Source: CAYLMG01 sp964464635 | Lineage (GTDB): Bacteria; Planctomycetota; Phycisphaerae; Sedimentisphaerales; Anaerobacaceae | Direction of reading: 5' to 3' | Assembly: GCA_964464635.1 (NCBI GenBank) | Contig: CAYXGT010000019.1 | Coordinates: 1-34,163, forward strand | Length of the DNA: 34,163 nucleotides | Part shown: in pieces, positions 1 to 7,115 of the stretch | Position numbering within the stretch: position 1 is the first letter of the stretch | Layout of the letters: the number at the start of each line of letters is the position of its first letter | Made by a program: the position numbers and the translations under genes | The notes under the pieces: model-generated | Told to the model about the DNA's origin: nothing | Database searches by the model: none | The model's input: only the letters and a program-made list of their open reading frames with translations

Positions 1-2
1 TT

Positions 3-416
3 TGTTTAGGCATACTTGGAAATGTTGATGATGCAGAAGATATTGCTCAGGATGCTATGTTAACCGGATTTTTGAAAATTAGAAAATTGCATAAGGCAGA
101 CCGTTTCATCTGGTGGATTTCGCAAATTGCCAGGAATCTTTGTATCGATTTGCTGCGCAGGAAAAAACACGTCAAGACCATTTTGGCGGAACTTCCGTTA
201 CAGAGTAACCAGAAAAACAGCCAAAACCAGGACATACACAAATCCATCAGACAGCTGCCTTTGGAGTTAAGGCTCCCGCTGGTAATGTATTACTTTGATA
301 ACAAGAGCACTAAAAAAATTGCAGAAAAGTTCCAAATTTCACATTCAAGTGTGTGCAGTAAAATAAAAGAAGCGAGGAAACAATTGCATAAATTGTTGAC
401 CGGAAGGGAGAAATGA
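3..416 (+). CDS. ECF-type RNA polymerase sigma factor, 5'-truncated by the window edge
   Basis: The reading frame is open to the left edge, so the gene starts outside the window; 137 residues are visible. The first residues read LGNVDDAEDIAQDAM, the typical end of sigma region 2 (D-A-E-D-x-x-Q-D). The C-terminal half (LPLELRLPLVMYYF, then KIAEKFQISHSSVCSKIKEA) is a region 4 helix-turn-helix that binds the -35 element. An internal ATG at 57 is not the true start because conserved region 2 lies upstream of it. The stop codon overlaps the next gene by 4 nt (ATGA), so it is translationally coupled to the zinc-finger anti-sigma gene, the usual arrangement for a sigma/anti-sigma pair. The regulon is unknown; the pseudopilin genes just downstream are natural candidates by position. 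Confidence 0.88.
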   Translation, partial: CLGILGNVDDAEDIAQDAMLTGFLKIRKLHKADRFIWWISQIARNLCIDLLRRKKHVKTILAELPLQSNQKNSQNQDIHKSIRQLPLELRLPLVMYYFDNKSTKKIAEKFQISHSSVCSKIKEARKQLHKLLTGREK

Positions 417-826
417 TGAGTAACAAATGCGACAATTTCAAAGATAAAATCGCCGAACTTATCAGCGGAACTTTGCCTGACAGCGAGATTAAGGCTATAC
501 AAGAACATAAACAGCAATGCAAAGATTGTGCCGAATTTGAGCAGGTACTAAGGGCCGAAGACGAATTACTAACCAATCTTTTTGACGGATTCGGCAGAGA
601 TTTACAAAGACAGCAGGATGAGGTTATAAAAGCAATCGGCTGTTTCAGCTCTACAGCTAAAGACCGTATCCTCACGGCAATAAGAACAATAATCGATAAT
701 CCTGTAGTTAAATTAGCAGCTGCGGCTGCTGTAATTGCTTTTATCACCTTCAACTATGTCCGCGCAATAAACTGGCTTCATGAATTGGAAAGGTTTATGG
801 ATACTTGTGCTGTAACGATGAAATAA
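413..826 (+). CDS. Zinc-finger anti-sigma factor, single-pass membrane protein
   Basis: 137 residues. The N-terminal part carries an H-x3-C-x2-C motif (H32, C36, C39) inside EHKQQCKDC, the signature of zinc-containing anti-sigma (zf-HC2/ZAS) domains that hold an ECF sigma factor inactive. A hydrophobic stretch around residues 97-118 (AAAAAVIAFITF) is the likely transmembrane helix, leaving a very short outer segment. It overlaps the sigma gene by 4 nt. A second ATG directly follows the first (416), so the start is uncertain by one residue. The signal sensed is unknown. The family assignment rests on the Cys/His motif and the operon position. Confidence 0.8.
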   Translation: MMSNKCDNFKDKIAELISGTLPDSEIKAIQEHKQQCKDCAEFEQVLRAEDELLTNLFDGFGRDLQRQQDEVIKAIGCFSSTAKDRILTAIRTIIDNPVVKLAAAAAVIAFITFNYVRAINWLHELERFMDTCAVTMK

Positions 827-833
827 GTTTACG

Positions 834-845
834 CAAAGCGCTTTG
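834..845. promoter_or_regulatory. Perfect 12-bp palindrome, LacI-family-like operator
   Basis: CAAAGCGCTTTG is a perfect palindrome 8 nt after the anti-sigma stop codon and about 100 nt before the first pseudopilin gene. Its core AAAGCGCTTT resembles LacI/CcpA-family operators (CRE-like). No LacI-family regulator is seen in the window, so this is only a candidate site. Confidence 0.3.
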
Positions 846-945
846 AGGCGGCGATAACTGTATAACACATATATTTATTATTGTTGATTATTATGGTTTG
901 AGTTTGAATCCAAGAAGAAAAAATGTACCGAAAGGAGAAAAAGAA

Positions 946-1902
946 ATGAAGAAAAAAGGTTTTACCCTGGTTGAGCTATTGGTAGTTATTTCGATTATAG
1001 CGCTTCTAATGTCTATCCTGATGCCGACTCTGGCTAAGGTAAGAGCAATGGCTTTAAGGGCTGTATGCAGCGCCAACCTCAGCAGCTTGCATAAGGCATG
1101 CTTAACTTACGCTCATGACAACGATGACGACTACCCGCGAGCAGGAGGCAAAGGTTCTCGATGGTTGGTCACAACAACCCTTCCAATGTTTTATGCCGAT
1201 ACAGAGATAAATGCTTTTCACCAAGGTGGCAATCCCAATACTGACGGCAGAGCAACAATGGGAGCGAGTCTTTACTATCTTATAAAGTATGCGGACGCTG
1301 CGCCAAAGGAATATATTTGCGGCGGCGACAGGGGAGCGGTCGAATTTGAGCTTTCCCTTTATAGTAGCGTTATCCCTTCCGGCACCGAACTCGCCCTGAC
1401 ACAAGATATAAGCCTTGCCTGGGATTTCGGCGGACCAGCAGGTATTAGAACTGCAGGAGGTCTTCCACCCGGACAGCACTACAGTTACGCCTACCAGATG
1501 CCATATGGTGGATCGCGGCAGATGTATTACGCACTGAGTACAACTCGCCAGCCGGATATACCTGTAATGGCAGACCGGAATCCATACCTGGTATTAATTA
1601 AAGAGAATGACAGACCTCGTTACCAATATACCAATCCCCATGATCCAACGAGTGAAAGCTGGGGCAATTCCCCAAACCACAAGTATGAAGGCCAAAATGT
1701 ATTATACAACGACGCCAGCACGAGATGGAGAACTATACCATATTGCGGGATTAATCAGGATAACATATATACAATAGCGGTCAACTCGAACAGTCCTCAG
1801 GTTGGTGAGCAGCCGGGTCTTTTTAATGCCAGCTCTCTTTCTCAGAGCGGCGATGATTCGCTGCTGCTCAACGAGGGTTACGAACAGGCAGGTGTGAAAT
1901 AA
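946..1902 (+). CDS. Prepilin-type pseudopilin with H-x(n)-DG-like C-terminal region (copy 1)
   Basis: 318 residues. The ATG at 946 is preceded by AAAGGAGAA and begins MKKKGFTLVELLVV. This is a type IV prepilin signal: cleavage between G5 and F6, glutamate at mature position 5 (E10), then a hydrophobic helix to about residue 27. The long C-terminal part carries NHKYEGQNVLYNDAS near residue 263, a relative of the H-x9-DG motif of planctomycete pseudopilins, but with DA in place of DG. A TTG at 898 would add 16 residues before the signal peptide and has no good ribosome site. The product is expected in the inner membrane or periplasm, processed by a prepilin peptidase not present here. Cargo or pilus role unknown. 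It lies directly after the sigma/anti-sigma pair and is paralogous to the next gene. Confidence 0.87.
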   Translation: MKKKGFTLVELLVVISIIALLMSILMPTLAKVRAMALRAVCSANLSSLHKACLTYAHDNDDDYPRAGGKGSRWLVTTTLPMFYADTEINAFHQGGNPNTDGRATMGASLYYLIKYADAAPKEYICGGDRGAVEFELSLYSSVIPSGTELALTQDISLAWDFGGPAGIRTAGGLPPGQHYSYAYQMPYGGSRQMYYALSTTRQPDIPVMADRNPYLVLIKENDRPRYQYTNPHDPTSESWGNSPNHKYEGQNVLYNDASTRWRTIPYCGINQDNIYTIAVNSNSPQVGEQPGLFNASSLSQSGDDSLLLNEGYEQAGVK

Positions 1903-2010
1903 TTAACGGTTTCTGCCATATTATGAAAAAAATCAGATACTTTCATTGATTTGACGCCACGCAAAGCATTTGGACCTGAGCTGGAGAAGAGTTAAATCAG
2001 GCTAAAATAC

Positions 2011-2039
2011 AAAACTGCCGGCTACCAGCCGGCGGTTTT
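2011..2039 (+). terminator. Rho-independent terminator after pseudopilin 1
   Basis: A 13-bp stem (2011-2023 pairing with 2027-2039, one G-U) encloses a 3-nt loop ACC; the GC core is GCCGGCT/AGCCGGC. The 3' arm ends in TTTT. It lies 108 nt after the stop codon of the first pseudopilin, in either orientation a very stable hairpin. Confidence 0.8.
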
Positions 2040-2442
2040 GTAGGGCTCGTCTGCAGCTTCTAAAGGCCGTTTTACGCGGAAATTTCCGGGCATTTCCGGG
2101 ATTTTAGCCTGTTTTGCAGGGTAATTGGTATTGAGAAGATAGAAAGTGAACTGAAAATTTTTATAGAAAATTATGAAAATTCGCCGAAAATTAACTTGAC
2201 AAAGAATATCTTTCGTGTTAATTTGCAATAAGATAGCAGACAGGTTCATTAGTTTATCATAATTTGAAGAGTTATCATATTGCTATTTTATTATCATATC
2301 TTTAAGCCTGCCTGCCAAGAAATTAATGTATTTTTCTGCGTGTAAGATTGATTAGGACAGAAACTGATTACATTAACGTCATTGGCAAAATCATTGTTAT
2401 AGAGTTTGAACCGGCCATTTTTGGACGGAATTTAATAAAAAG
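2040..2442 (+). other. Gene-free stretch between the two pseudopilins
   Basis: Part of the 641-nt gap between 1902 and 2544. It is AT-rich and I see no credible gene. A TTGACA hexamer at 2196-2201 is a perfect -35 box, but the best -10 candidates after it (around 2217-2224) match only 3-4 of 6 positions, so promoter status is weak. An open frame beginning at 2348 runs into the next gene and has no ribosome site or recognisable product. Confidence 0.5.
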
Positions 2443-2521
2443 TCGAGGTTCAAAAAAAATGTTTGCATTTATTAAAAGAATAATAAAATCGGGTCTGAAA
2501 ATGACTGGGTGCGAACCTCGA
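2443..2521 (+). repeat. 9-bp inverted repeat in the leader of pseudopilin 2
   Basis: TCGAGGTTC (2443-2451) is exactly complementary to GAACCTCGA (2513-2521), with a 61-nt A-rich interior. The right arm ends 10 nt before the ribosome-binding site at 2531-2538. In the transcript this could form a long-range stem presenting or protecting the translation start. No known riboswitch was recognised. Confidence 0.45.
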
Positions 2522-2543
2522 GAAAATGAAAAAGGAGAAAAAA

Positions 2544-3506
2544 ATGAAAAAGAAAGGTTTTACACTAGTTGAGCTTTTGGTCGTTATCGCGATCATAGCG
2601 ATGCTGATGGGCATCCTGATGCCGGCACTGGCAAGGGTACGATTTATTGCCCAGCGAGTTGTCTGCGGTACCCACCTGTCAGGCTTCGGCAAATCGATGC
2701 TCACATATGCCAACGATTTCAAAGACAAATATCCTCGTGGCGGAGGTAAAGACAGCTTCTGGGGACCACTGAAAGGTGCGGAGGGGTGGGACTCTCCGCG
2801 TGATATTGGTCAGATAGGTGCTTTCGGTGCTATGGAGGATGTAGGGGCGACAATTGGTTCCTGTCTGTATCTTTTGGTTAAGTATGCTGACGCAGGAACC
2901 AAGATATTTATCTGTGGTGGTGATACCACTGCAGAGGAATTTGACCTTCAAGCCTACCCCGGCCATACCGTCTATAAAAATGACATGACAGAGGCCTGGG
3001 ATTTCGGCGGACCTGCTAACGGAACCGGCTGGAATCCGCCCGCAGAACACTATAGTTACTCCTATCAGGTACCATTTGGATCTATCGAAACTACATATTA
3101 TCCTTTGACTCCTTACAGCGAAGCCGATATGGCTATAATGGCTGACAGAAGTCCCTATCTGGTGCTCGAGCCGGAGACAGTGGATCCACCAAATTCCTAT
3201 ATATACCCAGGCACAAAAGAGCAGGAAAAAATGGGAAATTCTCTAAACCATCGTTCTGAGGGACAGAACGTACTATTTAACGACGGCAGCGTAAGATATG
3301 ATGAAAAACCTTACTGTGGCGCTGATAATGACAACATTTATACAATGCAGCCAACCAGAGCTGACGTACCAAAGGAAAGCGGTGATGACCCGCCCTATTG
3401 TTTTGAACTAGACCCAACTAAACCAAAGATTCTTCCCAGAAGTAAGATTGATTCTATCCTCATAAATGAAGGTGGAAAACAAAGAAAGGCAAGATGGATA
3501 CCTTAA
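2544..3506 (+). CDS. Prepilin-type pseudopilin with H-x(n)-DG C-terminal motif (copy 2)
   Basis: 320 residues, clearly paralogous to the upstream pseudopilin. Both share MKKKGFTLVELLVV, a YLLVKYADA-like block, an AWDFGGPA block, a HYSY-YQ-PFG-like block, a MADR-PYLVL block and the NHRSEGQNVLFNDGSVR motif (near residue 238), here with intact DG. The ATG at 2544 is chosen because AAAGGAGAA precedes it at optimal spacing and it starts exactly at the prepilin signal; the ATG at 2526 would add only MKKEKK. Prepilin cleavage is expected between G5 and F6. The roughly 640-nt gap and terminator before it suggest separate transcription from copy 1. Product is probably an exported, membrane-anchored pseudopilin of unknown role. 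Confidence 0.88.
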   Translation: MKKKGFTLVELLVVIAIIAMLMGILMPALARVRFIAQRVVCGTHLSGFGKSMLTYANDFKDKYPRGGGKDSFWGPLKGAEGWDSPRDIGQIGAFGAMEDVGATIGSCLYLLVKYADAGTKIFICGGDTTAEEFDLQAYPGHTVYKNDMTEAWDFGGPANGTGWNPPAEHYSYSYQVPFGSIETTYYPLTPYSEADMAIMADRSPYLVLEPETVDPPNSYIYPGTKEQEKMGNSLNHRSEGQNVLFNDGSVRYDEKPYCGADNDNIYTMQPTRADVPKESGDDPPYCFELDPTKPKILPRSKIDSILINEGGKQRKARWIP

Positions 3507-3630
3507 GAAAGGCACCAGCTCAAACAATGACGCTTGCAACGGAGTGCGTGGCAACCTAAGATAAGAAAGCAGAAAAATAGGTACAGGTTGTACCTGCACC
3601 GGTTGATTAAAACTTTGCTCAGTTCTTTAC

Positions 3631-3672
3631 AAGCAGCCTTGAGAACATTTTCTCAAGGCTGCTTCTTTTTGC
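3631..3672 (+). terminator. Strong rho-independent terminator
   Basis: A perfect 15-bp stem (3631-3645 with 3650-3664; arm AGCAGCCTTGAGAA) with loop CATT, followed by a T-rich tail. It closes the pseudopilin region and separates it from the aconitase cluster. Confidence 0.9.
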
Positions 3673-3798
3673 TTCTTTTGTTTTCGGTCTCGTCGCTTCA
3701 CGCAAGACGTTCTCAAATAACATTTTACAGAAGTAAAATAATTTTGTTTTTTCTCTCATATTATGCTAAATTGCCTGTCTGTTTTATGGAGACCGGTT

Positions 3799-5772
3799 AT
3801 GGGTCAAACGCTGATTTATAAAATACTATCTGACCATCTGGCTGAAGGCAGTCTTATCGCCGGTCGGGAGATTGCCATACGAATTGACCAGACACTCACA
3901 CAGGATGCCACGGGCACAACAGCTTTTTTACTTTATGAGTCGATAGGTAACGGCAGGGTAAAAACCGCACTCTCGGTCAGTTATATCGACCATAATATCA
4001 GCCAGTTCGGCCCGGAGAATCATAACGACCATTTGTATCTGCAGACAGCCGCCGCCAAAACCGGCGTTTATCACTCAAGGGCCGGCAACGGCATCTGCCA
4101 TCAGGTTCATCTCGAACGATTCGGCAGGCCCGGAGCAACACTGCTCGGCAGCGATTCACATACACCTACCGACGGCGGCATCGGGGCATTGGCTATCGGG
4201 GCCGGAGGGCTCGATGTGGCAGCAGCTATGGCGGGCGGGCCTTTCTATCTGAGATGTCCCAAAGTGCTCGGCGTACAGCTTATCGGCCGGCTTAATAACT
4301 GGGTCTCGGCTAAAGATATCATTATCAAACTGCTAAGCATCCTTACAACCAAAGGTAATGTCGGCTGGGCAATCGAGTATTTCGGTGATGCAATTCCCAC
4401 ACTTTCAGTACCGCAGAGAGCAACAATAGCAAATATGGGTGCGGAGCTGGGCGCAACAACAAGCATATTTCCAGGTGATGAACAAACCAGAAAATTTCTC
4501 GCCGCTCAAAAAAGAGAGGCTGATTTTCGAGCTTTGGCTGCGGACGCAGACGCTGAATACGACAGAGTCATTGAAATCAATCTGTCTGAGCTTGAGCCAA
4601 TGGTTGCCTGTCCGGCTTCTCCTGATAACGTCAAGACGGTTGCCGAAATTGCAGGCTCTAAAATAAATCAGGTGGTCATCGGCAGCTGCACGAACTCCAG
4701 CTTTTCAGATTTGATGATGGTTGCGAAAGTATTGAAGGGCAGGCACATAAACAATATGGTGGAATTCGCAATAGCACCCGGCAGCAGACAAGTCTTGAAT
4801 ATGCTCGCTTCAAACGGCGCTCTTGCTGATATCATAAGCGCCGGTGCAAGAATTCTCGAATCAGGCTGCGGGCCCTGCATAGGCCAGGGATTTTCTCCCG
4901 CCGACGGCGTCGTGAGCCTTAGAACATTCAACAGGAACTTTACCGGCCGAAGCGGAACAAAAAATGACCAGATTTTTTTGGTCAGCCCTGAAACCGCTGT
5001 CGCTTCGGCCCTAACAGCAAAAATAACCGACCCTCGCGATTTGCCTAAACTTTTCGCAATTGAATACCCAGGCTGCCGGATGCCTGAAGAATTTGTCGTT
5101 GACGACAGTATGATAGAAAAACCTCTCAACATAGAAAATGCGGAAAAAGTTAAAGTTTTGCGAGGCCCGACGATTGTTGTGCCCGACTCACCCCCCCCGC
5201 TGCCTGAGTCGCTTAAAGGACAGGTACTTATAAAAGTCGGCGACAAGATAACAACCGACCATATTATGCCGGCAGGTACTTTTCTCAAGCTGCGCTCGAA
5301 TGTGCCGGAATACGCCAAATATGTTTTCAACTGCTTCAACGAGCAAAATCAGCCGAGTTTTGCCCAGCGTGCGCTCGAATTAAAGAAAAAAGGCACTGTC
5401 GGCATTATTATAGCCGGCCTAAGTTATGGCCAGGGCTCATCAAGGGAACACGCTGCGCTTTGCCCGATGTACCTCGGCGTTCGGATTGTGTTAGCTAAAA
5501 ACATTGAGAGGATTCACAGGTCGAACCTTATTAATTTTTGCATAGTGCCGATAGAATTTGCCGAACCAGCCGATTATGAAAAAATAAACACAGATGACCA
5601 TCTGGAGATAACCGGCCTTTCGGAAGCGGTAAAAAACTGTGATAAAGTGACCATTATAAACAAGAGCAGCTCATTTGAATTTGTCGGCAATCTAAACTTC
5701 TCTGACAGGGAAAGGCAAATTCTGCTGTCGGCAGGTCTATTGAACTTAACACGTAAAAAAGCAAATGGGTGA
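3799..5772 (+). CDS. Aconitate hydratase (aconitase), short Aquifex-type form
   Basis: 657 residues. Aconitase interconverts citrate and isocitrate via cis-aconitate in the TCA cycle, using a [4Fe-4S] cluster in the cytoplasm. Cluster ligands are visible as C297 in IGSCTNSS and C357/C360 in SGCGPCIGQGF. The C-terminal swivel domain carries SYGQGSSREHAA (S547, S548, R549), the substrate-binding serine/arginine segment. The start at 3799 (MGQTLIYKIL) is chosen because GGAG lies 7 nt upstream and the family begins this way; an upstream ATG at 3763 adds 12 residues with no ribosome site. The length fits the short putative-aconitase family rather than the roughly 900-residue AcnA. It overlaps the next gene by 8 nt. 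Isopropylmalate or homoaconitate isomerase activity is less likely because those usually have separate large and small subunits. Confidence 0.9.
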   Translation: MGQTLIYKILSDHLAEGSLIAGREIAIRIDQTLTQDATGTTAFLLYESIGNGRVKTALSVSYIDHNISQFGPENHNDHLYLQTAAAKTGVYHSRAGNGICHQVHLERFGRPGATLLGSDSHTPTDGGIGALAIGAGGLDVAAAMAGGPFYLRCPKVLGVQLIGRLNNWVSAKDIIIKLLSILTTKGNVGWAIEYFGDAIPTLSVPQRATIANMGAELGATTSIFPGDEQTRKFLAAQKREADFRALAADADAEYDRVIEINLSELEPMVACPASPDNVKTVAEIAGSKINQVVIGSCTNSSFSDLMMVAKVLKGRHINNMVEFAIAPGSRQVLNMLASNGALADIISAGARILESGCGPCIGQGFSPADGVVSLRTFNRNFTGRSGTKNDQIFLVSPETAVASALTAKITDPRDLPKLFAIEYPGCRMPEEFVVDDSMIEKPLNIENAEKVKVLRGPTIVVPDSPPPLPESLKGQVLIKVGDKITTDHIMPAGTFLKLRSNVPEYAKYVFNCFNEQNQPSFAQRALELKKKGTVGIIIAGLSYGQGSSREHAALCPMYLGVRIVLAKNIERIHRSNLINFCIVPIEFAEPADYEKINTDDHLEITGLSEAVKNCDKVTIINKSSSFEFVGNLNFSDRERQILLSAGLLNLTRKKANG

Positions 5773-6292
5773 AAAAATTATAGCTATTTTCGGCAGTGGC
5801 AGGTCACAGCCCGCTGATGACGCATTTATACTGGCCGAAAAAATAGGTATGCTGCTGGCAGAAGCCGGTTTTACAGTCGTTAACGGCGGTTATGGCGGCA
5901 CAATGCTGGCGGCTGCAAAAGGCTCTTTACAGGCCGGCGGCAAAACTATCGGCGTTACCTGCAAGGCTTTCGGACCAGCCGGAGCCAATGAATACGTCAG
6001 CAGAGAAATTGTAACCGAGAGCCTCAATGAGCGGCTTGATACACTTATAAAAACGGCACAGGCCTATGTCGTCCTGCCGGGCTCAACGGGCACACTGCTG
6101 GAGCTGGCAAAGGTGTGGGAATTGAAAAATAAAGGCTTTATAAACAAAAATAAATCGGTTATACTTGTAGGCGGTTTCTGGCAGCCTCTTGTCGATTTGA
6201 TGAAGGCCGAAGATTCCGGGTGCATACAACACATACAGGTAGCCGAAGAACCGGAGAGGGTAATAGAAACTCTAAAACAAATATTTGATTGA
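5765..6292 (+). CDS. LOG/TIGR00725-like Rossmann-fold nucleotide-binding protein
   Basis: 175 residues. The N-terminus IIAIFGSGRS and then VVNGGYGGTMLAAAKG match the DprA/LOG-type nucleotide-binding fold formerly annotated as lysine decarboxylase. The signature loop PGSTGTLLE (105-113) corresponds to PGGxGTxxE of LOG phosphoribohydrolases, with the second glycine replaced by serine. LOG enzymes cleave nucleoside monophosphates to the free base and ribose 5-phosphate; activity of this subgroup is unproven. It overlaps the aconitase gene by 8 nt and must be co-transcribed with it. No signal peptide, so cytoplasmic. Confidence 0.75.
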   Translation: MGEKIIAIFGSGRSQPADDAFILAEKIGMLLAEAGFTVVNGGYGGTMLAAAKGSLQAGGKTIGVTCKAFGPAGANEYVSREIVTESLNERLDTLIKTAQAYVVLPGSTGTLLELAKVWELKNKGFINKNKSVILVGGFWQPLVDLMKAEDSGCIQHIQVAEEPERVIETLKQIFD

Positions 6293-6314
6293 TGCTTTTT
6301 AAACAGGATTGCTT

Positions 6315-7106
6315 ATGTTAAAAAAATCTTCGTTAATAATTTTATTATTTTCAGCATACCTTACAGCTTCCGCACAGCAGCCTAACCCGAATGCCCTGTT
6401 ACGAGATGGAATGGCACTGAGAGGTGTTGACGGCAAACTGATTGTTTCTGATACAAACAATGTTTATTATTTCAGGCTTGATAATGACCTCAGAGACGAC
6501 AAAGCGGTCATTAAGGGTGGAACAAATATCGCGCTGCTGCCGTCTACAAGTCTTGAAAAAATGACGGCTAATATAAAACAAGACCCCGAGACCGGTTTTC
6601 GCATCTGGGGCAGGGTCACAACTTATAAAAGAAAGAACTATTTCTTCATCGATAACTACCTGCCGGTCGGTCAAATCAAAAAAATCGAAAGCCTGCCCCA
6701 AAAGGAGCAGCAAAAAACACAAGTCAAAAAACCTGACGATGAACTGCAGCTGCCTGCTCACGTCCTGGAAAAACTAACCGCCGAAAAGGCTATTCGCCCG
6801 GCCCAAATACAAAAAGGGCAGGATTTCGAACAAAACCGTGTTCTTGCCGACAGGACCGGATTCGTATTAAAACAGCCGGACGGCAACTTCGTATTCGTTC
6901 CCGATGCTCTCGGCAGAAACCTCGAAAACATTTCAATACCATTACTGCCCTGCCAGACACTTGAGAATGCCTGGCAGAAACAGACGGCTGAGCTCGAGCG
7001 AATCCGATTCAAGGTGGCGGGGACCGTTACAAAATATGAAGGCAGCTTTTACCTTCTGCTCCAGCGGGCAAGACCTGTTTACAGCTATGGTAACTTTGGA
7101 AGATAG
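6315..7106 (+). CDS. Secreted protein of unknown function with an internal duplication
   Basis: 263 residues. The N-terminus is a signal peptide (basic LKKSS, hydrophobic LIILLFSAYL, cleavage near ASAQQ). The mature protein seems to contain two related halves: about residues 26-120 (DGMALRGVDGKLIV, ALLPSTSLEKM, IWGRVTTYKRKNYFFIDNYLPV) and about 165-258 (DRTGFVLKQPDGNFVFV, PLLPCQTLENA, VAGTVTKYEGSFYLLLQRARPV). They are joined by a charged linker rich in K, Q and P. I do not recognise the domain; each half looks like a small beta-rich fold. The ATG at 6315 is chosen over a TTG at 6309. It sits 22 nt after the LOG gene and 9 nt before hisD, so it is in the same transcript and probably periplasmic. 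Confidence 0.65.
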   Translation: MLKKSSLIILLFSAYLTASAQQPNPNALLRDGMALRGVDGKLIVSDTNNVYYFRLDNDLRDDKAVIKGGTNIALLPSTSLEKMTANIKQDPETGFRIWGRVTTYKRKNYFFIDNYLPVGQIKKIESLPQKEQQKTQVKKPDDELQLPAHVLEKLTAEKAIRPAQIQKGQDFEQNRVLADRTGFVLKQPDGNFVFVPDALGRNLENISIPLLPCQTLENAWQKQTAELERIRFKVAGTVTKYEGSFYLLLQRARPVYSYGNFGR

Positions 7107-7115
7107 GAGCACAAT

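Noticed and set aside
1950..2040. c-di-GMP-I (GEMM) riboswitch
   Set aside because: ACGCAAAGC and a following GGACCT are suggestive, and a terminator hairpin follows, but the conserved first helix with GGGCAAACC and the GNRA loop is not visible, and the region lies directly behind a stop codon.
2348..2572. 74-codon frame upstream of pseudopilin 2
   Set aside because: It overlaps the pseudopilin ribosome site and start in another frame, is low-complexity Lys/Glu at its end, and spans the leader inverted repeat.
3534..3821. 95-codon plus-strand frame between pseudopilin 2 and aconitase
   Set aside because: It reads straight through the strong terminator at 3631-3672 and into the aconitase start region, with no ribosome site.
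4668..5339. 223-codon minus-strand frame opposite aconitase
   Set aside because: Aconitase has intact cluster ligands and overlaps its downstream partner; the antisense frame has no recognisable motif or start signals.
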